From contig RFJV01000297.1 in assembly GCA_003694775.1 (NCBI GenBank), forward strand, positions 1-11,056: a stretch of DNA of 11,056 bases. Direction: 5' to 3'. Position numbers and translations under genes: made by a program. Shown here piece after piece: positions 1 through 6,349 of this stretch. Every line of letters starts with the position of its first letter. Within the stretch, counting starts at the first letter, position 1. The DNA comes from Chloroflexota bacterium. Its GTDB lineage: Bacteria > Chloroflexota > Anaerolineae > 4572-78 > J111. The notes below the pieces were generated by a model. It was not told the DNA's origin. It did no database searches and saw only the letters and a list, made by a program, of their open reading frames with translations.

Positions 1-53
1 AGGGGTACAGCGCCGCTGTGCCCCTGCCGGGCGACCACAGGGGGGCGCCCCTG
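1..53 (-). other. Two GC-rich dyads downstream of the PPDK-domain gene
   Basis: Directly after the stop codon lies CAGGGG-GGCG-CCCCTG (38-53), a 6-bp stem with a 4-nt loop. Further on is a near-perfect dyad at 1-25, with arms AGGGG/CCCCT and ACAGCG/CGCTGT and one mismatch (T6/G20). On the minus strand no T-run follows either dyad within the window, so this is not a standard intrinsic terminator. It may be a U-less transcript end or an RNA-stabilising 3' structure. No gene is visible here. Confidence 0.4.
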
Positions 54-2423
54 CTACCGCGCCTCTCTGCGCATCGGGTCGTACCGGTGCAGGTAGCCGA
101 TAGCTTTGCCTTCCTCCGCATTCATCACCACTCGCAACAGCTTCCCCCGGCTGACCTGCTGGACATCTATCACTTTGACATACGGAGCGTAGGCCGCGTC
201 GCGCGGCAGGAGTTCGGGTAGAAGATTGGGCGCGTTCTGGAAAAATTCCATGTTGACTATCGCCTCCGGGTCTTCCGGGTACAGAGCCAGCGGATAAATC
301 CGGCTTTCGACCAGGTCCTGGAAGAAATGGGTCCCGTATGATACCTCCGGGGTCACACCGTTGCGGTTCATGGCCATTTCAATCAGCATCCGGGTGTTGT
401 AGATGTCGGCATAGGTTACTTTGACCCCCAGTTCGATATTGGAACTGCCCCACCGGCCCGGTCCAATCAGGATGAAGTTCTGCCCCTCCAGCCGCTGGTT
501 CAGCCGGCCAATGACCCGCGCAATCTCCAGCCGGGTAGACGGTTCGGGGATGTTGTGGTAAGTTTCCGGGTCTACAAAGACGATATACCGTATTCTTTCC
601 ACCACGCCTTGCGATACCAGCCTTGCCGAGGTAAACAGCCTGTCCTCTGCGGCCACATTGGCCGGCAGGGGAACATCGTCGGCCCACACCTGATTGCTCA
701 GGGGGCGGCACTGCAGGAGGGTGATGCGCAGACCGGGCTTGGGATACCCCGGAATGAGCTGAACGGTAAACTCGATATCTACCGGTCTTTCGTAATGCCG
801 TTCCAGCTTGCGTAAAATCTGCTTCATCAGGGGCACAAAATCGGTATTCTTTATCAGGTTGTCAAAGGTCAGCACCAGCTTTTCGGGCGGAATGGGCTGT
901 CCTAGCGAGTAGATGGGCCGGACAAAATCCCCTTCATCTACCGAGGCCAGATACTGCACCCCCGGAAAATCGGTAGAAAGTACTTCCGAAACCGGGATGG
1001 TTTTGAAGGCGTTCTCTTCCAGGTCAATCACATCCAGCCAGCGCTGGGAGTATTTCTTGATTTCTGCCGCGGCTTTTACCGGACGAAGCAGGGGATGGCT
1101 CAGACCAATCATCCGCGGGTAGTCCTGCTCCACCCGTTCCACTGCCCGCGTCCCCAGACCGAATACAATCCGCAGAAAACCGTCCTCGCGGCGAAGTTTG
1201 CTGTTCCAGATAAAGGGGTTTCGGCTGAAACCAACCCCGGCAATAAAGGGGAAGTAATACCTGCCGTGCTGTTCCCCCTCCACCTTCTGAATCAGGATAG
1301 CCATCCGCTCGTCGTAATCATCCAGCCCCTGGATTTGCCGGTAAAACAGGGCATCCGGGCTGAGCACACTGGCATAAATGAGGGCTACGGCCCGGAGCAG
1401 GGCTTGCAAATTTTCCTCGGTGGTACCCTGGTTGGGCAGAAAATAGCTGTCGTACTTGCCGGCAAAGGCACTGCCAAAGTTGTCTTCCAGCAGGCTGGAG
1501 GAGCGAACAATCAGCGGGGTTTTGCCTAACTGTTCCAGGAGCTGTCGCAGTTTTTCCACAATATCTTCCGGAAACCGTCCGGACATGTAGGTTTCTTTCA
1601 GCCGGGGATATTCCCGCTCTATTTCCTCGCGCGAGCGGTATTTGTGGCTGGTGGAGAATGCCAGGCGGTTGATGCGGGTGAAGTTGTAGAAAACGTCGCT
1701 CCCCAGGTAGTAGGTTTCCGGGATAGCCAGGTATTCGTTCAGGTTGAACTCGTCGTCCTCTTCGGGGCGGGTCAGGATTTTATAGGCCAGGTACATCCCC
1801 GCGGCCTTGCCGCCTATTTTGCCCCGGCCAATTTTGCGCCGTTTGATTTCTTTCAGGTCGAAAATGTCGATGAATTCCCTGGCAATACGGACAAACGCCA
1901 GCTGGTCGCTGATTTGTCCTTTGACCAGCACCACGATGATTTCCCGGTAGTGGTGTTTGACCGCCTCGAACATTTCCGGCGGGTAGGTGGCATACTTTTC
2001 GGCCTGCTCAAACAGCAGGTACCACGGCGCCAGCTCCGGGTTGAAGGTCGGGACAATCTCCATTGGCGGGCCGGAGCGGTTCTCGTTGATGGCTTCCTGG
2101 ATAATTTCCTTCAGGGTGCTGAAGGGCATATTGTAGGCAAAGTAGAAGTCGGTCAGGTAATCGCGAATAAGATTCAGCCGTTCCTGCCAGTCTTCTTCCG
2201 ATTCCTGCCGGATGGGGTCTACCAGACCTTCGGCCTGCTGGGTGGCAATGGCTTTTCGCTCCACCTCTTCTTCCAGGACATCGGGCCCGATGATGCCCTT
2301 GACAAACAGCAGTTCCCGCATCCGGCGCCGGATTTTCTTCGCCAGGATGGGGTAGTTGCTCAGGGTCAGGGTGACCTGCAGAATTTTTGAGTTGGGCACG
2401 GTAGGGAAGGTCATCAGTATCAT
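54..2423 (-). CDS. Stand-alone PEP/pyruvate-binding (PPDK N-domain, ATP-grasp) protein
   Basis: A 789-residue protein carrying the ATP-grasp nucleotide-binding module of pyruvate phosphate dikinase and PEP synthase. Visible marks are IGGKAAGM (203-210), VRSSS followed by ED and FAGKYDS (306-326), VDIEF (548-552) and LLQCRPLS (569-576), in the family's usual order. The first 195 residues are charged and not recognised. The phosphohistidine swivel domain (TSGG...CHAAI type) and the PEP TIM barrel are absent, so it cannot be a complete PEP synthase. Instead residues 580-789 form an unassigned domain containing GPGRWGSS (654-661) and SYGTHFFQDL (695-704). The role is unknown; an ATP-dependent phosphotransferase acting on a separate partner is possible. 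ATG at 2423 and ATG at 2414 (three codons later) are both plausible, with AGGA and GGAG upstream. It has its own promoter and is separated from fmdB by a terminator. Confidence 0.9.
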   Translation of the reverse strand: MILMTFPTVPNSKILQVTLTLSNYPILAKKIRRRMRELLFVKGIIGPDVLEEEVERKAIATQQAEGLVDPIRQESEEDWQERLNLIRDYLTDFYFAYNMPFSTLKEIIQEAINENRSGPPMEIVPTFNPELAPWYLLFEQAEKYATYPPEMFEAVKHHYREIIVVLVKGQISDQLAFVRIAREFIDIFDLKEIKRRKIGRGKIGGKAAGMYLAYKILTRPEEDDEFNLNEYLAIPETYYLGSDVFYNFTRINRLAFSTSHKYRSREEIEREYPRLKETYMSGRFPEDIVEKLRQLLEQLGKTPLIVRSSSLLEDNFGSAFAGKYDSYFLPNQGTTEENLQALLRAVALIYASVLSPDALFYRQIQGLDDYDERMAILIQKVEGEQHGRYYFPFIAGVGFSRNPFIWNSKLRREDGFLRIVFGLGTRAVERVEQDYPRMIGLSHPLLRPVKAAAEIKKYSQRWLDVIDLEENAFKTIPVSEVLSTDFPGVQYLASVDEGDFVRPIYSLGQPIPPEKLVLTFDNLIKNTDFVPLMKQILRKLERHYERPVDIEFTVQLIPGYPKPGLRITLLQCRPLSNQVWADDVPLPANVAAEDRLFTSARLVSQGVVERIRYIVFVDPETYHNIPEPSTRLEIARVIGRLNQRLEGQNFILIGPGRWGSSNIELGVKVTYADIYNTRMLIEMAMNRNGVTPEVSYGTHFFQDLVESRIYPLALYPEDPEAIVNMEFFQNAPNLLPELLPRDAAYAPYVKVIDVQQVSRGKLLRVVMNAEEGKAIGYLHRYDPMRREAR

Positions 2424-2445
2424 TCTCCGTTATCCTCAGCAGAAT

Positions 2446-2472
2446 GTAAGACAACTGCTTCGGTTGTCTTAC
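2446..2472 (-). promoter_or_regulatory. Perfect 10-bp inverted repeat in the leader of the PPDK-domain gene
   Basis: GTAAGACAAC (2446-2455) and GTTGTCTTAC (2463-2472) are exact reverse complements around a 7-nt spacer. The element lies between the predicted promoter (2508-2536) and the start codon at 2423, roughly 30-55 nt into the predicted transcript. No T-run follows it on either strand, so it is not an intrinsic terminator. It could be an operator for a dimeric repressor, or an RNA hairpin affecting stability or translation. Confidence 0.6.
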
Positions 2473-2507
2473 CACAACGGCATTGGGGGACTGTTATTTT
2501 ACGGTGA

Positions 2508-2536
2508 ATCATAGATGAGAAGCGACCGAAAGTCAA
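2508..2536 (-). promoter_or_regulatory. Sigma70-like promoter for the PPDK-domain gene
   Basis: On the minus strand TTGACT (2531-2536) is followed by a 17-nt spacer and TATGAT (2508-2513). Each hexamer differs from consensus at one position. It sits just after the fmdB terminator and about 85 nt before the start codon at 2423, so it would drive that gene independently, with a leader of about 75-80 nt. Confidence 0.75.
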
Positions 2537-2539
2537 CCC

Positions 2540-2569
2540 AAAATAAAAAAACCCGGAAAAAATCCGGGT
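2540..2569 (-). terminator. Intrinsic terminator of fmdB-like gene
   Basis: On the minus strand ACCCGGA, a 5-nt T loop and TCCGGGT form a 7-bp stem (2551-2569), followed by seven consecutive T residues and more T (2540-2550). It lies 33 nt after the FmdB-like stop codon. It is correctly oriented for that transcript and separates it from the next gene. Confidence 0.9.
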
Positions 2570-2602
2570 GTTGGTAAGCAAAGAGAAACCGGGCCGGCAG
2601 GG

Positions 2603-2878
2603 TCAGGCCTCGGTTTTGCTTTTTTCGGTAGACTTTTCCGCCTTTTTCTCCGTTTCTGTCTTGCCGCGGTGGTTGGAGCCGTTGCCGTTGGCGCTGTTTT
2701 TTCCCCGGCTGTCGGTGACGTAAAAGCCGCTTCCCTTGAAGACTATCGCCGGCGCGGCCAGCAGTCGCCGCGTGTCGGTGTGCCCGTGGGGACAGGTTGC
2801 CTTGGGTTCGTCGTGGAAGCTCTGGCGCTTCTCAAAAATTTCTCCGCAAACCTGGCATTCGTATTCGTAGATTGGCAT
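2603..2878 (-). CDS. FmdB-family zinc-ribbon protein
   Basis: A 91-residue protein with the FmdB/CxxC_CXXC_SSSS N-terminal signature. It opens MPIYEYECQVCG (C8, C11) and continues with C29 and the family block RRLLAAPAIVFKGSGFYVTD (38-57). The tail (58-91) is low-complexity, rich in K, E, S and T, and probably disordered. The family is thought to be regulatory or metal-binding, named for the fmd locus of Methylophilus, but its biochemical role is not settled. Oddity: the second knuckle reads CPHGH (29-33) rather than CPxC, so the fourth zinc ligand must be H31 or H33, or be missing. The gene is preceded by its own promoter and followed by a clear terminator, so it is probably monocistronic. 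The ribosome site is weak (GGAAGG about 10 nt upstream). Confidence 0.9.
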   Translation of the reverse strand: MPIYEYECQVCGEIFEKRQSFHDEPKATCPHGHTDTRRLLAAPAIVFKGSGFYVTDSRGKNSANGNGSNHRGKTETEKKAEKSTEKSKTEA

Positions 2879-2954
2879 AGCTCTTTTCCCTTCCGTGATA
2901 GTCCTACTGCTGACGCCTTCATCCTACTACAGTTTTGTTAGAATAACGTTGGAA

Positions 2955-2983
2955 AATATACTCCTTTTTACCGTTCTTGACAA
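2955..2983 (-). promoter_or_regulatory. Sigma70-like promoter of fmdB-like gene
   Basis: On the minus strand TTGTCA (2978-2983), a 17-nt spacer and TATATT (2955-2960) form a good promoter about 77 nt upstream of the FmdB-like start. An 8-bp inverted repeat, TGGAAAAT (2983-2990 on the minus strand) and ATTTTCCA (2950-2957), brackets the element and overlaps the edges of both hexamers. It may be an operator. Confidence 0.6.
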
Positions 2984-2998
2984 TTTTCCACCGCGAAT

Positions 2999-3994
2999 TT
3001 AGCCATCGGGGGGCTCCAGCAAGGTCTTCACCCTGGATACAACGTCCTGGAGCACCTCTTCCAACGTGCCGTTGACCGTTGCCCCGGCGGCAGAGGGATG
3101 CCCTCCGCCCTCCAGGGCCGCGGCAATCCCGTTGATGGCAATGCTCCCGTCACTGCGCAGGCTGACCTTGACCCGGTTGCGAGAATTTTCCACACAGAAC
3201 ACGGTGACCCGCACACCCTGCACCTCCTGGCCCAGCGCGGCAAAGCCGTCCAGGTCCGAGGCGTTGACACCGTATGTCTTCATCAGCTCCCGGCTGAGGC
3301 TGTAGTAGGCAATCTGCCCGTTGGCGGTAAGCTGGATGCTGTTCAGCAGGTGGCCTTTCAGCCGGACGCGCCCCAGCGGGTACTGCTCGTAAATCTGGCG
3401 GTAAATGTAGGAGGGCGACGCGCCGGCCTGAATCAAATGGGCCGCAATCTGGTGGGTTTGCGGGCGGGTCTTGGGAAAGCGGAAATTGCCCGTGTCGGTG
3501 ATGATGGCCGCGTACAGCGCCTGGGCAATGAAGGGCGTTATCGGTGCTTCCAGTGTTTTCAGCAGGTCATACACCAGTTCCGCGGTGGCCGCGGCGCTGG
3601 TATCAACTATGGCGATGTCGGCAAATTCCACCGAATCGGGATGGTGGTCGATGCATACTTTGACCGCCTGGCTGGTGCGGCACACTTCGCCCACCGCGCC
3701 GACCCGCTCCCAGCCGCCCGATGCGTCCAGTACGATGATGGCTTCTGCCTGCTCCACCAGCCGGCGGTGTTTTTTGGGAGAGAACCGCCGGATGTATCCC
3801 CGCGGCTGTTTGTCCAGAAAGCGGTATGCCGGCGGAACGGCGTCGCTGTTGAGGATGTCAACCTGCTTGCCCAGCTTCTTCAGCGTCTCGGCCAGGGCCA
3901 GCTCCGACCCCAGGGCGTCGCAGTCCGGGTTGGTGTGGGTGGTCAGCACAAATTTCTTGCGCTGGAGTATCAGTTCAAAAATCTGGCGCCACAA
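2999..3994 (-). CDS. nrnA: DHH/DHHA1 phosphoesterase (NrnA-type oligoribonuclease/pAp phosphatase)
   Basis: A 331-residue cytosolic protein of the usual NrnA length. The DHH domain shows TTHTNPDCDALGS (18-30, canonical NPDGDA with Cys for Gly), VLDAS (88-92), IDHHPD (115-120) and ITDTGNFRF (165-173). The C-terminal DHHA1 domain ends in EGGGHPSAAGA (295-305). All expected Mn2+-binding His and Asp positions are present. NrnA enzymes degrade 2-5-nt RNAs and dephosphorylate 3'-phosphoadenosine 5'-phosphate; that function here is inferred from the family. The start is a TTG: an in-frame stop lies 7 codons upstream, no ATG fits, and the protein reaches the family's N-terminal strand from this codon. 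AAGGGG lies about 10 nt upstream. It follows the SUMF1-fold gene by 49 nt and may be cotranscribed with it. Confidence 0.9.
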   Translation of the reverse strand: MWRQIFELILQRKKFVLTTHTNPDCDALGSELALAETLKKLGKQVDILNSDAVPPAYRFLDKQPRGYIRRFSPKKHRRLVEQAEAIIVLDASGGWERVGAVGEVCRTSQAVKVCIDHHPDSVEFADIAIVDTSAAATAELVYDLLKTLEAPITPFIAQALYAAIITDTGNFRFPKTRPQTHQIAAHLIQAGASPSYIYRQIYEQYPLGRVRLKGHLLNSIQLTANGQIAYYSLSRELMKTYGVNASDLDGFAALGQEVQGVRVTVFCVENSRNRVKVSLRSDGSIAINGIAAALEGGGHPSAAGATVNGTLEEVLQDVVSRVKTLLEPPDG

Positions 3995-4043
3995 TGGAGA
4001 TGTTCCCCTTTGCTAGGATGATGGTAGAAGGCAGAAGACGGGG

Positions 4044-5177
4044 CTATTTTACCCCCAATGCGCACCGAAAGCCAATTGTGGCCGTACCGTATCCGGCTTC
4101 CTGGTGGTGGCGGTTGGTGGTGCGGGCCGCTTCCAGCGGGTCGGCATAGGAACCGCCGCGTACCACCCGGCCTGTGCCTTCGCCCCGGCGGTAGCTTGGC
4201 CCCAGCGGGTCGGTGCTGTCGGCCACCCGGTAGTAATCCACTTTGTACCAGTCGAAGACCCACTCGCTCACGTTGCCGCCCATATCCATCACCCCGGCCG
4301 GCGACCGGTCCTGCGGAAAACTGCCGCCTTCTACCGGCCGTCCCTGCGACGTGGGGCCAACGTTGGCCGCCCCCGCGTCGGCCTGGTTGCCCCAGGGCCA
4401 GCGGAGTTTGGCGTTCCGGGTGCTGTCCCAACTGGCGGCCAGCTCCCATTCGGCCTCGGTGGGCAAACGGCCTCCCTGCCACAAACAGTAGCGGTTGGCC
4501 TGCGTCCAGGTGATGTTGACCACGGGATGGTTGGTAAATGCCGGGTCGTTGATGTAGTGAGCTTCACCGGCCGCTTCACTGCTGATGGGCGGGGTGCATT
4601 CCCCGGCTTCTACGCAGGCCCAGTACTGCCCCACCGTTACCTCAAACCGCCCTATCCTGAAGGCCGACACGCTGACCGGGTGCGGCGGGCTTTCGTCGGC
4701 CTCGCCCAGACCGGGGGGACTGCCCATTGTAAAGGTGGTGGCCGGAATGTCGACATACTCCATGGCCCGCGCCTCGATGACCGGCGGCGGGTCCATGGGT
4801 TGGGGGGTCGTTTCCGGGGCCTCCAACTGCCAGACCAGGATGTCCAGCGGGCGCAGAATCCAGCCGCGGCGGTTGTCCCACAGCGATACTTCCAGCCAGC
4901 GCCAGTCTGCGGTTCTGCCGGTGATGCGCAGTTCTGTCCCCTCGCCAAAGCGGGCCAGGAGGGGCGCGTCGGGTGAGGGGGCGCTCCGTACCTGGGCCAC
5001 CACACCGGGAGGGATGGTCAGCCGGCTGGTGGCGTTGGCCCGGACCAGACTGTACGCGGCCACGGCCATCACCACTACCAGCAGGGGAATGACAACACAG
5101 CCCAACGTCATCTGCGTCACCGGGCGGGGGGCTGGTGCCGCGGCCGGTGACGGGGGAGCAGTTTGGGGAGCTTCCAT
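4044..5177 (-). CDS. Membrane-anchored SH3b plus SUMF1-fold (FGE-sulfatase-like) protein
   Basis: A 377-residue protein in three parts. A Pro/Ala-rich N-terminus leads into one hydrophobic segment (about 24-46), a likely signal anchor. A bacterial SH3-like domain follows (about 57-115, with VAQVRSAPSPDAPLL and DWRWLEV). A SUMF1/FGE-type domain (about 140-374) shows FTMGSP (149-154), RFEVTVGQY (177-185), the family block RLPTEAEWELAA (237-248), WPWGN (260-264), MDMGGNVSEWVFDWY (297-311), VVRGGSY (338-344) and GFRC (369-372). The cysteine pair of true formylglycine-generating enzymes, expected after RGGS, is absent (RGGSYADPLEAARTTNRHH), so sulfatase activation is unlikely. An extracytoplasmic structural or binding role is inferred. 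GAGGA sits 8 nt before the ATG. It starts 28 nt after the polyferredoxin gene, so an operon is likely. Confidence 0.88.
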   Translation of the reverse strand: MEAPQTAPPSPAAAPAPRPVTQMTLGCVVIPLLVVVMAVAAYSLVRANATSRLTIPPGVVAQVRSAPSPDAPLLARFGEGTELRITGRTADWRWLEVSLWDNRRGWILRPLDILVWQLEAPETTPQPMDPPPVIEARAMEYVDIPATTFTMGSPPGLGEADESPPHPVSVSAFRIGRFEVTVGQYWACVEAGECTPPISSEAAGEAHYINDPAFTNHPVVNITWTQANRYCLWQGGRLPTEAEWELAASWDSTRNAKLRWPWGNQADAGAANVGPTSQGRPVEGGSFPQDRSPAGVMDMGGNVSEWVFDWYKVDYYRVADSTDPLGPSYRRGEGTGRVVRGGSYADPLEAARTTNRHHQEAGYGTATIGFRCALGVK

Positions 5178-5205
5178 TGTGCCTGTCCTCGGTTCGGGTT
5201 GCTGT

Positions 5206-6102
5206 TCAGGGTTGACGCGCCGGGGTCGCTTCCGGGGGGAGAAGCGGGATTATCTCGTCTTCCGCGTTCCAGCGCAGGGGCGGGGGCAGATTCTCCAGAG
5301 CCATTCGCTCCTGGCACACATCGATGCAGTCGCCGCACAGAATGCACTGTCCAAAACCGCCGTTGATGTGGTCGTTAAAGTCCATCTCCCGCGGCGACAG
5401 GTCCATCGGACAGACCTGGGTGCACAGCCCGCAGTCCACGCAGGCCCGCCGGGTGTCGAACACAACCCGCAGGGAGTTTTTCTGGGTGACCACGGTCAGA
5501 TACATGCCAAAGGGGCAGATGGTCTCGCAGAACTTGAAGCCCATCCGGTGCAGAATCACAAAGCCAATGGCGACCAGCCCGCCCAGAGCCGCCCAGACAT
5601 AGCCAAAGTAGGGGTGCTGAGGCTGAAGCAGAACGGTCAAATCGACCATCCAGTTCATCACCACCAGGGTGGCGGCGGTGGAAAAGAGCAGGTTGGCCCC
5701 GGTCAGGATGACCTGCCGCCGGCGGTGCCGCCGGAGCAGGTGGTTGATAATCATCCCCAGCCGGTTCAGCAGACCCCACGGGCAAATCCAGCCGCAGAGC
5801 AAACGCCCGACCAGGTAGTTTTCAAAAAAGTTGATGAAATATGTCCCCAGCCACAGGATAACCACCGCCTGCAGGGCAATCCGCAGAGACACCTCGTGCC
5901 CAAACAGCCAGTACTGGTTGTTGGTCAGGTCCAGTTTGAGCAGTTTGAACTGCGGCACCAGGATGAAGGAGAGCACGACCAGGGCCTGCACCACCCACCG
6001 GTAGCGGGTATAAGCGGTGACCGGTTTCCAGTGGGCCAGCCGAATTTTGGGAATTCGGGTCGGACGGAAGGTGGGGCGGGTGTAGTAGGTGGGTTTTGCC
6101 AT
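5206..6102 (-). CDS. Membrane polyferredoxin of the CcoG/NapH/NosR type
   Basis: A 298-residue membrane iron-sulfur protein. Hydrophobic segments lie at about 35-52, 72-94, 134-156 and 166-187. Two CxxxCP motifs, CGWICPWG (103-110) and CETICPFG (192-199), are typical of NapH, NosR and CcoG. Two 4Fe-4S clusters follow: CVDCGLCTQVCP (221-232) and CILCGDCIDVC (253-263). It lacks the C-terminal Ig-like domain of full CcoG, so it is nearer NapH in length. Known relatives move electrons across the membrane or reduce metal during cytochrome oxidase copper-centre assembly. Next to a Cu ATPase and a SafE-like protein, a CcoG-like role is the best inference. The start is well supported: AAGGAG 7 nt before the ATG. 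Short tandem repeats fill the upstream spacer. Confidence 0.88.
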   Translation of the reverse strand: MAKPTYYTRPTFRPTRIPKIRLAHWKPVTAYTRYRWVVQALVVLSFILVPQFKLLKLDLTNNQYWLFGHEVSLRIALQAVVILWLGTYFINFFENYLVGRLLCGWICPWGLLNRLGMIINHLLRRHRRRQVILTGANLLFSTAATLVVMNWMVDLTVLLQPQHPYFGYVWAALGGLVAIGFVILHRMGFKFCETICPFGMYLTVVTQKNSLRVVFDTRRACVDCGLCTQVCPMDLSPREMDFNDHINGGFGQCILCGDCIDVCQERMALENLPPPLRWNAEDEIIPLLPPEATPARQP

Positions 6103-6122
6103 TCCACGGCTCCTTGAAAATA

Positions 6123-6149
6123 GTTGGGGAGTTTATGAGTTGGGGAGTT
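6123..6149. repeat. Short octamer array (3 units plus a partial)
   Basis: GTTGGGGA, GTTTATGA, GTTGGGGA and a trailing GTT stand head to tail upstream of the polyferredoxin start. The unit GTTGGGGA also occurs in the larger array near 7914-7977, so the two spacers share a repeat family. Confidence 0.85.
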
Positions 6150-6158
6150 AAATCGACC

Positions 6159-6214
6159 AATCCCCAATCTCCAATCTCCAATCTCTAATCCCCAATCTCT
6201 AATCTCCAATCTCC
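6159..6214. repeat. Heptamer tandem array (8 units of AATCYCY)
   Basis: Eight head-to-tail 7-mers of AATCTCC, AATCCCC and AATCTCT occupy 56 bp with no break in register. On the minus strand the unit reads GGAGATT. The array ends 3 bp from the stop codon of the 43-residue gene. Only the two positions marked Y vary. No coding potential or poly-T is seen. Confidence 0.95.
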
Positions 6215-6217
6215 CTA

Positions 6218-6349
6218 TCAAAACACCGGCGGTCCGGACAGAATGGCCGTAATCGTCAGGGTAGAAATGATGATGATTGCCAGGCCCACCACGGCGACCA
6301 TCAGGTATGCGATGTTGTTGGAACGGTCTCGGCGTTCGGGTTCTCCCAT
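6218..6349 (-). CDS. 43-residue single-helix membrane protein
   Basis: A very short gene encoding a polar N-terminus (MGEPERRDRSNN) and one long hydrophobic helix (about 13-37), ending SGPPVF. It overlaps the 3' end of the preceding gene by 49 bp in another frame, which suggests translational coupling. GAGGAGA lies about 7 nt before the ATG. Size and shape recall accessory single-helix subunits of respiratory complexes or CcoS-like proteins, but no diagnostic motif is present and the function is unknown. It is the last gene of the four-gene membrane module and is followed at once by the heptamer array. Confidence 0.7.
   Translation of the reverse strand: MGEPERRDRSNNIAYLMVAVVGLAIIIISTLTITAILSGPPVF

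Noticed and set aside
1644..2390. 248-residue plus-strand open frame
   Set aside because: It is antisense to the PPDK-domain gene, whose motifs are clear; the composition is that of a mirror frame.
2977..3000. Plus-strand promoter at TTGACA (2977-2982)
   Set aside because: No -10-like hexamer lies at 16-19 bp and no plus-strand gene follows. The match is the reverse side of the fmdB-like promoter region.
4585..6117. 510-residue plus-strand open frame
   Set aside because: It spans the opposite strand of two clear genes (SUMF1-fold and polyferredoxin), has no recognisable domain and a biased composition typical of antisense shadows in GC-rich DNA.
6103..6160. Promoter for the polyferredoxin gene in the repeat spacer
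   Set aside because: Only weak matches (TTGGTC with a poor ATAAAC at 18 bp) were found, inside repeat sequence. Read-through from the upstream module is as likely.
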